From Clostridia bacterium (GTDB taxonomy: Bacteria > Bacillota > Clostridia > Oscillospirales > CAG-272): a stretch of DNA of 6,680 nt. The notes under the pieces were generated by a model that saw only the letters and a program-made list of their open reading frames with translations, was not told where the DNA came from and ran no database searches. The stretch spans positions 1 through 6,680 of the forward strand of contig JAGDCE010000147.1 of NCBI GenBank assembly GCA_017958705.1. Reading direction: 5' to 3'. Below, in pieces: positions 1 to 6,025 of this stretch. The translations under genes and the position numbers were made by a program. Position 1 is the stretch's first letter; each line of letters opens with the position of its first letter.

Positions 1-741
1 CTCGAACTCATCGGCATTGACCAGCTGAAGGACGGCACGTACAAGCTGACCGTCAAAGCTATCTTTGCTGATGACTCGACCGAAACAAAGGATTACAACC
101 TTAAGGTCGGCACCGGCGTTAACGCCGAAGATCCCGAACCCGCTCAGCCCGCCGCTGAACCCCGTTACGTATGGAACCATGCCGGCGAAGGCTACGTTGA
201 CGATCCGTTCCACGACAGCACGAGAGTCGGCCACGATTCCCCGCAGACCGCAACGATCAGATTCAAGACTGACGTTAAGTTCAGCAAGATCCTGTTCCCG
301 AAGATCTGGGCCACGCCTCACGCCAACGTAACGGTCGAACTGCTCTCCAACGGAACGTCCGTATACTCCGGCACGACCGAGCTTTTCAATGAATCCGTAG
401 GCAGCGGTGACGTTCCCGACGTTGAGTTCGATATAGGCAAGGCCCTGCCCGCCGGCGAGTACACGATGGTACTCAGCACGCCCGACGACTTCTACGCATT
501 CTTTGCGTACGGCACTGATCCGCTTTCCGAGGAATATATCGAGTTCGAACGCGGACACGTATTGTTCGGTCTGTACACCGAAGACAGCGGCAACGGCTTC
601 GTAACGTTTGCCACCGAGGTCAACAACAATGACGGTGAACAGCAGACCAACCCCGGTACTGCTGACGCTTCCGTCATCGCTATCGCGGCTGTTGCCTGCA
701 TAGCTCTTGCCGGCGTAGTCGTAGCAAAGAAAGTCAGATAA
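1..741 (+). CDS. Surface-anchored secreted protein of unknown function, 5' partial
   Basis: The frame is open from the first base to TAA at 739-741 (246 residues seen); the true start lies upstream. Residues 1-37 look like the last strands of a bacterial Ig-like domain (pattern 'LKDGTYKLTVKA...DDS'). A short Pro/Ala/Glu linker follows (about 42-53, EDPEPAQPAAEP), then a roughly 150-residue module rich in Thr, Val and aromatics that is probably a beta-sandwich; I do not recognise its family. The C-terminus has an acidic/polar spacer, NPGTA at residues 217-221, a hydrophobic segment (about 224-241) and a basic KKVR end. That is the architecture of a cell-wall sorting signal, although the motif is not canonical LPXTG; a plain membrane anchor is the alternative. 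The last 31 residues are identical to those of the next gene. A strong terminator follows 14 bases after the stop. An adhesin or polymer-binding role would be a guess. Confidence 0.85.
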   Translation, partial: LELIGIDQLKDGTYKLTVKAIFADDSTETKDYNLKVGTGVNAEDPEPAQPAAEPRYVWNHAGEGYVDDPFHDSTRVGHDSPQTATIRFKTDVKFSKILFPKIWATPHANVTVELLSNGTSVYSGTTELFNESVGSGDVPDVEFDIGKALPAGEYTMVLSTPDDFYAFFAYGTDPLSEEYIEFERGHVLFGLYTEDSGNGFVTFATEVNNNDGEQQTNPGTADASVIAIAAVACIALAGVVVAKKVR

Positions 742-789
742 TCATCCGCAAACCAAATCAAAAAACCGCCGCGAGGCGGTTTTTTGATT
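646..789 (+). repeat. Anchor-terminator cassette, copy 1
   Basis: This block begins at the Thr codon just before NPGTA and runs through the sorting-like tail, the stop codon and the whole terminator hairpin. It matches 1476-1619 at 137 of 144 positions. Bases 658-743 are identical without a break (86 bases). The seven differences are two silent third-position changes (654, 657), three adjacent bases after the stop (744-746), one base in the spacer (753) and one in the terminator loop (773). Similarity stops just outside both ends. Confidence 0.95.
756..789 (+). terminator. Intrinsic terminator after surface gene 1
   Basis: A perfect 15-bp stem pairs 756-770 with 775-789. Its core is CCGCC/GGCGG, the loop is the GNRA-type tetraloop GCGA, and the stem is flanked by A6 and T6 tracts. 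The paired A and T tracts mean it could stop transcription in both directions. It ends the transcript of the first surface gene; its last two bases are also the first two of the next gene's distal -35 box. Confidence 0.93.
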
Positions 790-816
790 GACCGGCTCCA
801 TTTTATCTAATATAAT
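788..816 (+). promoter_or_regulatory. Distal sigma-A type promoter (P1) for surface gene 2
   Basis: A TTGACC -35 box (788-793) lies exactly 17 bases from a TATAAT -10 box (811-816). Predicted initiation is near 823, giving a leader of about 95 bases to the ATG at 918. The -35 box shares its first two bases with the preceding terminator stem. The leader is very A-rich (821-852). Confidence 0.72.
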
Positions 817-854
817 ATAGATTAAAAAAAATTGAGTAAAAAAATAAAAAAGTA

Positions 855-883
855 TTGACTTTTTTGCCTTGAGGTGTTATAAT
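855..883 (+). promoter_or_regulatory. Proximal sigma-A type promoter (P2) for surface gene 2, extended -10
   Basis: A TTGACT -35 box (855-860) is followed by a 17-base spacer and a perfect TATAAT (878-883). A TG one base upstream (875-876) makes it an extended -10. The A-rich tract 821-852 just upstream could act as an UP element. Predicted initiation is near 890, leaving a leader of about 28 bases. This is a near-consensus promoter, so strong expression of the downstream gene is likely. Confidence 0.88.
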
Positions 884-905
884 AAGTCAGCATGAATTAT
901 TAAAC

Positions 906-911
906 AGGAGG
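906..911 (+). promoter_or_regulatory. Ribosome binding site of surface gene 2
   Basis: AGGAGG lies 6 bases before the ATG at 918. It fixes the start, as does the signal peptide that begins at that Met. Confidence 0.93.
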
Positions 912-917
912 TATACC

Positions 918-1571
918 ATGAAGAAAATTCTTGCTATTGCAATCGTAGTCGTCATGACGGCTGCTCTTTGCCTCACCGCATCGGCGATCCACAATCCCGA
1001 TGACACCACTACTGTATGGTTCGACAGAGAAACGCTTAACATTTCCTGGGACACCATCTACGTAAACGGTGTTTCTCACATGGATCTCGGCTGGGGTAAT
1101 GACGGTTCCGCTCATCAGGTACTCGCAGCCAACTATCCGGCGTCTGCCGCTGACATCGAGACCTTCACGATCCGCGGCTGGGCAGGCCTGAAAGACGGCA
1201 CCGTAGCTCAGTGGGGATACAAGATCAACGAAGGCAGCCCTGTATTTGACGACGGCTTCACGAGAGACGCTGAAGATCCGGTCAAGGCTGCAGGCGGCGA
1301 TGCCAGATTCGAGATCGTAGTTCCGGTCAACAATTCTGCTGAGCCGATCCTCATCACTGCCGTTGCCAAAGGCGAAGACGGTAACGTTTATGACTTTATC
1401 GAATTCTCCCTCGGCGGACAGTACGTCGCAAAGGCTGACGATCCCACGCCCACGCAGCCTTCCGATCCCACTCCCACCAACCCGGGAACTGCTGACGCTT
1501 CCGTCATCGCTATCGCGGCTGTTGCCTGCATAGCTCTTGCCGGCGTAGTCGTAGCAAAGAAAGTCAGATAA
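918..1571 (+). CDS. Small secreted protein with NPGTA-type anchor tail, unknown function
   Basis: A complete 217-residue protein. Residues 1-23 form a classic Sec signal peptide (MKK, hydrophobic core, ASA cleavage site). A single compact domain follows (about 25-168), rich in aspartate, tryptophan and valine, with a 'RGWAGLKDG...WGYKINEGSPVFDD' region that looks like a beta-sandwich. From memory, similar domains recur in secreted proteins of uncultured Clostridia, but I cannot name a family. A Pro/Thr linker (174-187, PTPTQPSDPTPT) looks like a wall-spanning spacer. NPGTA (188-192), a hydrophobic stretch (195-212) and KKVR complete a sorting-signal-like end. It is transcribed alone, with two promoters upstream and a terminator directly after it. 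Codon use is distinct from the downstream operon (GCG for 3 of 32 Ala, ATA for 1 of 16 Ile), consistent with high expression. The existence of the gene is near certain; its role is unknown. Confidence 0.95.
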   Translation: MKKILAIAIVVVMTAALCLTASAIHNPDDTTTVWFDRETLNISWDTIYVNGVSHMDLGWGNDGSAHQVLAANYPASAADIETFTIRGWAGLKDGTVAQWGYKINEGSPVFDDGFTRDAEDPVKAAGGDARFEIVVPVNNSAEPILITAVAKGEDGNVYDFIEFSLGGQYVAKADDPTPTQPSDPTPTNPGTADASVIAIAAVACIALAGVVVAKKVR

Positions 1572-1619
1572 TCTGACGCAAATCAAATCAAAAAACCGCC
1601 GCAAGGCGGTTTTTTGATT
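1476..1619 (+). repeat. Anchor-terminator cassette, copy 2
   Basis: This is the second copy of the block at 646-789, in the same orientation and offset by exactly 830 bases with no gaps. It covers the last 31 codons of this gene, the stop and the terminator. The two copies bound a module containing the tandem promoters and nearly all of the second surface gene. Confidence 0.95.
1586..1619 (+). terminator. Intrinsic terminator after surface gene 2
   Basis: The stem (1586-1600 with 1605-1619) is identical to that of the terminator at 756-789, and an extra A-T pair (1585/1620) is possible here. The loop is GCAA instead of GCGA. The only change within the hairpin is therefore at the loop position where the GNRA fold tolerates either purine. 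It isolates the surface gene from the downstream operon. Confidence 0.93.
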
Positions 1620-1650
1620 TTGTCAGTCGTTTTTTTTCGAAAATTTACGC

Positions 1651-1686
1651 TGAATACACGAAAATAAGGAAAAGATATTATATAAT
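1651..1686 (+). promoter_or_regulatory. Possible promoter of the hydrolase-ymfFH-lgt operon (weak)
   Basis: A perfect TATAAT sits at 1681-1686 in the only gap between the terminator and the hydrolase gene, but no good -35 box lies 16-18 bases upstream of it. An alternative reading is TGAATA (1651-1656), 17 bases, then GATATTA (1674-1680). That resembles the forespore sigma-G pattern, with a full -35 match and 5 of 7 bases in the -10. The region is AT-rich, so chance matches are easy. A promoter is expected here because of the terminator upstream, but its class is unresolved. Confidence 0.4.
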
Positions 1687-1701
1687 AGAGAAAAAGACAG
1701 C

Positions 1702-1707
1702 GGAGGG
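1702..1707 (+). promoter_or_regulatory. Ribosome binding site of the serine hydrolase gene
   Basis: GGAGGG lies 5 bases before the ATG at 1713. It supports this start over later in-frame Met codons. Confidence 0.85.
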
Positions 1708-1712
1708 ATACG

Positions 1713-3425
1713 ATGGATCTTGCGTTTTCAAAAAACTCGGTTCAGCTTTTTTCGGCGTGGTTCGGCAGGAACGGCAGTGTTGAAAGCTTCGTAAAAGAAG
1801 AGGTCAGGCGGCCTCCTTTTCCGTGCGCAAAGATAACGACGCTTCCCTGCTGTTCTCCCGAAGAACAGGGAATCGACAGCGAACGCATACAGAGGTTTTA
1901 CGAAAGACTGAGCCGCGAGGACTCGATAAAGATGCAGACCGTGATCATCGCAAGAAACGGTCATATCATCTCGCGCGCTCATTTTTATCCGTATTCGACC
2001 GACGTCTGGCACGTATCCTATTCCCTCGCGAAATCGCTTACCGGACTTGCCGTCGGTCTGCTGTACGACGACGGGCTCATCTCGCCCGACGACAGACTGC
2101 TCGACGTGCTGAAGGACAACATCCCGCCGGCGGCGAGGATAAACCACAAGAACACGACGATCCATCATCTGCTGACGATGCAGACCGGCGTTTTCTTCAA
2201 CGAATTAGGCGCGGTCACGGATACGGACTGGGTCAGGGCTTATCTTGAATCCGGCGTGAAATTCAAGCCGGGAACGTCGTTCGAATACAACAGCATGAAC
2301 ACCTACATTCTCTCCGTGATCGTGAACAAAATCGCCGGTAAAAGCATGACGGAGCTTTTGCGCGAGCGGATATTCGAGCCGCTCGGCATAAAGGAGATAT
2401 ACTGGGAGAAATGCCCGAAGGGATACGAAAAGGGCGGCTGGGGCGTATATTACTACCCGGACGACATTTTAAAGATCGGGCTTCTCTACCTCAACGGCGG
2501 CGTATGGGAGGGCAGACGGCTGATCTCTGAAAAATGGATACGCGAGTCGACTAAAAAGCAGATCGGCACGCCCGACGAGTCCGGCATATACGACTACGGT
2601 TATCAGGTCTGGTGCAAACAGGACCGCAGCACGTTTCTGTTCAACGGAATGTTCGGGCAGAACCTCATCGTTTTTCCGCGCACGAACATCATGATAGCGA
2701 CGACGGCGGGCATAGACGAGACCTTCCAGAACAGCGCGCTGTACACGATAGTCGAGCGGTATTTCGGCACGCCGTACCGTCCGCGCGCGCACATGGCGCC
2801 CTCGCCGGAAAAGCTCGCGGCGCTCAGAGCCGCGGAGCCCGGGTACGTGATGCACAACAGCGACGCGTACAAATACAGAAATTCCGGCAACAAAGTCCCC
2901 GATATAAACGGCGTATACGAGGTGCAGGAGAGCGACGGCGCGGGTCTTTCGATCATGCCGGAGCTTTTCCAGGCGGTGCACAACTGCTTTGCGGAAGGAC
3001 TGAAGCGGTTCACGATCAGGATCGACGGCGATGAAGGCGTCCTGACGACGCTCGAGGGGAAGACAGAGCACACGCTGAAATTCGGCATAGGGCACGAGGT
3101 GCCCGACTGCGTCCGCTACGACCGCGAGCAGATCCTGACGTCGTCGTACGCGTACGCGACGGACGACGGCGGGCTGAGGATAAGCGTCTGCTTCACGGAG
3201 CTTCCGAATATAAGATATATCACGATCCACCCGGTCAACGACGGAGTAAGCGTTAAATGGGAGGAAGCGCCCGGATACGATTTCATATATAAACTGATGG
3301 ACAGATCGTTCCTCGGCAAGCTCGTGCTCGCCGACAGGAAGACGAAAGCCGTCGACGCCGACTTCATCACGAAGCGCGTTAAATATTTCTTACAGCCGAC
3401 GGTCATAATGAAAAAGGTACGGTAA
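1713..3425 (+). CDS. Beta-lactamase-fold serine hydrolase (COG1680, NylB/class C-like)
   Basis: A 570-residue protein. Residues about 45-355 show the hallmarks of the class C beta-lactamase-like hydrolases: the N-terminal 'SPEEQGIDSERI' lead (48-59), the nucleophile motif S-L-A-K (Ser104, Lys107), 'HHLLTMQTG' (151-159), 'PGTSFEYNS' with Tyr192 as likely catalytic tyrosine, and 'NGMFGQ' (311-316) in place of the KTG/HxG motif. The GxxGQ form and the Y-N-S second motif fit the 6-aminohexanoate-dimer hydrolase/esterase branch better than true beta-lactamases or DD-peptidases. The substrate cannot be read from the sequence. No signal peptide or membrane segment is evident, so it is probably cytoplasmic. 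About 200 residues after the catalytic domain (about 360-570) appear to be an added beta-rich domain of unknown role. It is first in the gene set, with only 7 bases between its stop and the ymfF start. I do not call it a resistance gene. Confidence 0.9.
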   Translation: MDLAFSKNSVQLFSAWFGRNGSVESFVKEEVRRPPFPCAKITTLPCCSPEEQGIDSERIQRFYERLSREDSIKMQTVIIARNGHIISRAHFYPYSTDVWHVSYSLAKSLTGLAVGLLYDDGLISPDDRLLDVLKDNIPPAARINHKNTTIHHLLTMQTGVFFNELGAVTDTDWVRAYLESGVKFKPGTSFEYNSMNTYILSVIVNKIAGKSMTELLRERIFEPLGIKEIYWEKCPKGYEKGGWGVYYYPDDILKIGLLYLNGGVWEGRRLISEKWIRESTKKQIGTPDESGIYDYGYQVWCKQDRSTFLFNGMFGQNLIVFPRTNIMIATTAGIDETFQNSALYTIVERYFGTPYRPRAHMAPSPEKLAALRAAEPGYVMHNSDAYKYRNSGNKVPDINGVYEVQESDGAGLSIMPELFQAVHNCFAEGLKRFTIRIDGDEGVLTTLEGKTEHTLKFGIGHEVPDCVRYDREQILTSSYAYATDDGGLRISVCFTELPNIRYITIHPVNDGVSVKWEEAPGYDFIYKLMDRSFLGKLVLADRKTKAVDADFITKRVKYFLQPTVIMKKVR

Positions 3426-3432
3426 ATCATTT

Positions 3433-4716
3433 TTGCAATACAGTAGTACAAAACTGAAAAGCGGCGTCGATCTCACTCTGATCCGTGACCGCAAATTCAA
3501 GACGAACACCGTCAGCGTGACGTTTCTGACGGGTAACGACAGGGCGGCTGCGTCAGGCTCGGCGCTGCTCACCGGAGTGCTTTCGCGGAGCTGTTCCGCA
3601 TATCCGAGCCTGCAGCTGCTCAACCGCGCGCTCGACGATCTTTACGACGCACAGCTCACGACCGACACGGTGCGGCGCGGACTCAGCCACGCCGCGACGT
3701 TCTCCGTCTGCTCGCTCGACAACAGATATTCGCCGGACGGAACCGACATTTCCGGCGGTGCGCTGTCCGTGCTCGAAAACGTAATATTCTCGCCGTCCGT
3801 CACGGACAGCGGCTTTTCGCCCGAGGTATTCGAGGGCGAGCGCGAACAGCTCAAGGACGCGATAAACGCCGCGAAAAACTCGAGAAGCAGCTACGCTGTC
3901 AAAAAATGCATGTGCGATCTGATGAGGCGCGAGCCGGACTTTTCGCCGCGTCTCGGATTCGTCGAGGACGCGGACGCGCTGACGCCCGAAGGACTTTACG
4001 GATTTTATAAAAAAATGCTCAAAAACGCGCCGGTGCGCATAACCGCGGTACTGTCCGACGGGGCGGACCGCGTGACGGAATTCGCGCAAAAGGCGGCGGA
4101 GCGGCTCGGCGACAGGCCGGACGGCTTCATCACCGGCACCGAATACACCGCGCCGCCGAAAAGACTGCGCCGGGTGACGGAAACGAGCCCGGTCAGGCAG
4201 GACGTGATCTGCGTAGGCTGTGATCTTGACTGCTCGAGCGACGACGGAAGGGAGGCTCAGCGGGCACTTTTCAACGAGATACTGTTCCAGAACCCGACTT
4301 CGCGCCTGTTCACGAACGTGCGCGAGCGACTGTCGCTGTGCTATTTTATTTCGGCGGCACCGATGACGGATCTGAAAAAATACATCATATACGCCGGGAT
4401 CGACGGCAGAAACGCGAAAAAAGCCGAGACCGAGATAATCCGTCAGCTCACACTGCTCCGCTCCGGAGTAAGCGAGGAAGAATTGCGGATATGCAAGCTT
4501 GCGCTCAAAAACGACCTGCTTTCGATCACCGATTCGCCGTCGCGCCTGCTCTCCTGGTATCTGAGCAGATCTTTGCACGGCGTAAAGCCGATAAGCATTC
4601 AGGATTACATATCGGTGCTTGAACCGCTCACCTCCGACGACGTTGCCGAGGCGGCGTGCGCAGTCACGCCGGACACGGTATACCTGATGAAAGGAGGCGC
4701 GCAGGATGAAATATGA
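3433..4716 (+). CDS. ymfF: YmfF-type M16 peptidase-like subunit (non-zinc partner)
   Basis: A 427-residue M16 (pitrilysin/insulinase) family protein of the YmfF group (also written YfmF in databases, where it is named as associated with EF-P 5-aminopentanol modification). The N-terminal half has the family pattern 'RKFKTNTVSV' (20-29) and 'LDDLYDAQL' (67-75), but the segment where HxxEH should sit (about 46-52, LTGVLSR) has no zinc ligands. The C-terminal half keeps the substrate-binding signature 'SRLFTNVRERLSLCY' (290-304). Arg297 and Tyr304 are seven residues apart, like the R/Y pair of insulin-degrading enzyme. It is therefore expected to pair with the next gene product to form one active enzyme. 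The start is TTG at 3433: an in-frame stop at 3409-3411 lies upstream and no ATG or GTG lies between. The Shine-Dalgarno sequence is poor, so translation may be coupled to the hydrolase stop at 3425. The 3' end overlaps ymfH by 11 bases. The physiological substrate is unknown. Confidence 0.9.
   Translation: MQYSSTKLKSGVDLTLIRDRKFKTNTVSVTFLTGNDRAAASGSALLTGVLSRSCSAYPSLQLLNRALDDLYDAQLTTDTVRRGLSHAATFSVCSLDNRYSPDGTDISGGALSVLENVIFSPSVTDSGFSPEVFEGEREQLKDAINAAKNSRSSYAVKKCMCDLMRREPDFSPRLGFVEDADALTPEGLYGFYKKMLKNAPVRITAVLSDGADRVTEFAQKAAERLGDRPDGFITGTEYTAPPKRLRRVTETSPVRQDVICVGCDLDCSSDDGREAQRALFNEILFQNPTSRLFTNVRERLSLCYFISAAPMTDLKKYIIYAGIDGRNAKKAETEIIRQLTLLRSGVSEEELRICKLALKNDLLSITDSPSRLLSWYLSRSLHGVKPISIQDYISVLEPLTSDDVAEAACAVTPDTVYLMKGGAQDEI
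4690..4697 (+). promoter_or_regulatory. Ribosome binding site of ymfH inside the ymfF 3' end
   Basis: AAAGGAGG, 8 bases before the ATG at 4706, lies within the ymfF coding sequence. It is strong, unlike the site before ymfF. Confidence 0.9.
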
Positions 4717-6025
4717 GATCACCGAGCACGTTCACAGTCAGTCGGGCGAAAAATACTTCTCTTTCCGCCACAAAAGCGGCGTGAGTGTATACATAGCGCC
4801 GAACGGTTATACGACGGCGTGTGCGATATACACCGCGGATTTCGGCGGCGCGGACACGAAATTCAGCGTTGACGGCGCCGTACACGAGACGCCCGCGGGC
4901 ATTGCGCACTTTCTCGAGCACAAGCTGTTCGAGACTGAGGACGGCGGAGACGCTTTCCGGCTCTTCTCGCAGCTCGGTGCGGATTCAAACGCCTTCACTT
5001 CTCACACGGCTACGTCGTTCACGTTCAGCTGTCCCGTCGACGTCTTCTGCGATTCGTTATCCGTTCTGCTCCACTTCGTGCACACGCCGCATTTCACCGC
5101 CTCGTCGGTCGAAAAGGAGCGCGGCATCATTGAAGAAGAGCTTAACATGTACGAGGACAACCCCGACAGCCGCATATATTACGAGCTGATGAAGTGCCTT
5201 TACAAAAACGACGGCATAAGATACGACGTCGGAGGCACGACGGACTCGATAAAGAAGATCACGGCGGACATGCTGTATTTCTGCCACAGCGCGTTTTATT
5301 CACCGCAGAACATGTCGCTTGTGATAAGCGGCGGGATCGATCCGGAAAAGGTCGCCGCCGTCATGGACGGGCAGATACCGGAGCCGGCACCGCGCCGGGT
5401 CGCCAAAATACGCCCGCCGGAGCCGGTAAAAGCGTACCGCAAGCTCAGCCGCATAAATATGGATGTCGCCGAGCCTCTGTTTTCATTCGGCATCAAGGAC
5501 CTGCCGCCGGGATCGCAGACCGACATGCGGCGGCGCAGCGCGGCGCTGTCGATACTGTGCAGCATGCTTTTCGGGGCGAGTTCGGAATTTTACTGCGACT
5601 GCTATGAAAAAGGGCTTATCTCCGGCGACACGGACGCCGGTTACTACTACACCGAAAACAACGCGTATCTTTCGATCACGGGCGAGAGCAAGCGGCCTTT
5701 CGCGGTGAAACGGCGCATAATCGAAACGATAGAAAAAGCGCTGTCCGACGGGATCGACGACGTGGAGTTCGAGCGGATGAAAAAGGTTTTTTACGCCAGT
5801 TTCATCTACTCGATGCAGAGCAGCAGCTCCGTCGCTTATTCCCTGCTCTCGTTCTGTCAGCTGAAAGACGATATGCTCAAATATCCGGATCTTATATCCG
5901 GCACCGACAGCCTTACGGCTCTGCGCTGTCTGCGCGAGCTTTACGATAAAGACCGCTGTGCGTTCGCCGTGGTCGAACCATTCAAGGAGGATAAAAATGT
6001 ATCACGTAACATTCAAAGGGTTTGA
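4706..6025 (+). CDS. ymfH: YmfH-type M16 zinc metallopeptidase subunit (catalytic)
   Basis: A 439-residue M16 family protein of the YmfH group (also written YfmH). It carries the inverted zinc motif HFLEH (68-72; His68 and His72 bind zinc, Glu71 is the catalytic base). The third ligand is probably Glu145 in 'IIEEELNMYEDNPD' (141-154), within the spacing usual for the family. 'GADSNAFTSHTATSF' (91-105) matches the conserved asparagine segment of the active site. In the C-terminal domain the region equivalent to SRLF...R...Y reads 'SSEFYCDCYEKGLIS' (292-306), so both R/Y substrate-binding residues are lost; those are present in YmfF. The two proteins together make one complete active site. There is no signal peptide, so the enzyme is probably cytoplasmic. 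In Bacillus subtilis the orthologous pair lies next to ymfI, which acts in EF-P modification; here lgt follows instead. It overlaps lgt by 29 bases. Function beyond peptidase or chaperone-like processing is inference. Confidence 0.95.
   Translation: MKYEITEHVHSQSGEKYFSFRHKSGVSVYIAPNGYTTACAIYTADFGGADTKFSVDGAVHETPAGIAHFLEHKLFETEDGGDAFRLFSQLGADSNAFTSHTATSFTFSCPVDVFCDSLSVLLHFVHTPHFTASSVEKERGIIEEELNMYEDNPDSRIYYELMKCLYKNDGIRYDVGGTTDSIKKITADMLYFCHSAFYSPQNMSLVISGGIDPEKVAAVMDGQIPEPAPRRVAKIRPPEPVKAYRKLSRINMDVAEPLFSFGIKDLPPGSQTDMRRRSAALSILCSMLFGASSEFYCDCYEKGLISGDTDAGYYYTENNAYLSITGESKRPFAVKRRIIETIEKALSDGIDDVEFERMKKVFYASFIYSMQSSSSVAYSLLSFCQLKDDMLKYPDLISGTDSLTALRCLRELYDKDRCAFAVVEPFKEDKNVSRNIQRV
5984..5990 (+). 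promoter_or_regulatory. Ribosome binding site of lgt inside the ymfH 3' end
   Basis: AAGGAGG lies 6 bases before the ATG at 5997. It decides the lgt start and places it 29 bases inside ymfH. Confidence 0.92.

Noticed and set aside
65..331. Out-of-frame plus-strand open frame within the first surface gene
   Set aside because: It overlaps a frame that is open from base 1 to a terminator-associated stop; its Arg/Ser/Thr/Pro-rich composition is typical of a frame shadow.
742..917. Riboswitch or structured leader before the second surface gene
   Set aside because: Apart from the upstream terminator the region is A-rich and unstructured. No second hairpin or conserved aptamer pattern is seen; the tandem promoters explain it.
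900..1604. Long open frame on the minus strand opposite the second surface gene (234 codons)
   Set aside because: It lies fully antisense to a gene with a signal peptide, a strong ribosome site and promoters. It has no ribosome site of its own and would start inside the terminator hairpin; its sequence shows no recognisable domain.
646..1619. The direct repeats as ends of a transposon or insertion sequence
   Set aside because: No transposase, terminal inverted repeats or target duplications are visible. The repeat ends coincide with functional boundaries (tail codons and terminator end).
2469..3230. 253-codon minus-strand open frame opposite the serine hydrolase
   Set aside because: The arginine/valine-rich translation is typical of the reverse complement of GC-rich coding DNA; it has no start signals.
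1713..3425. Reading the serine hydrolase as a beta-lactamase resistance gene
   Set aside because: It has the SxxK motif but a YNS second motif, a GMFGQ third motif and no export signal, which fits general COG1680 hydrolases rather than an antibiotic-degrading enzyme.
3408..3425. Shared KKVR ending between the serine hydrolase and the two surface proteins
   Set aside because: The hydrolase has no hydrophobic anchor before it and its codons differ (aaaaaggtacgg versus aagaaagtcaga), so it is coincidence rather than another cassette copy.
3553..4722. 389-codon minus-strand open frame opposite ymfF
   Set aside because: An antisense shadow of a GC-rich gene. The translation is arginine-rich and low in recognisable motifs, whereas the plus strand encodes a clear M16 protein.
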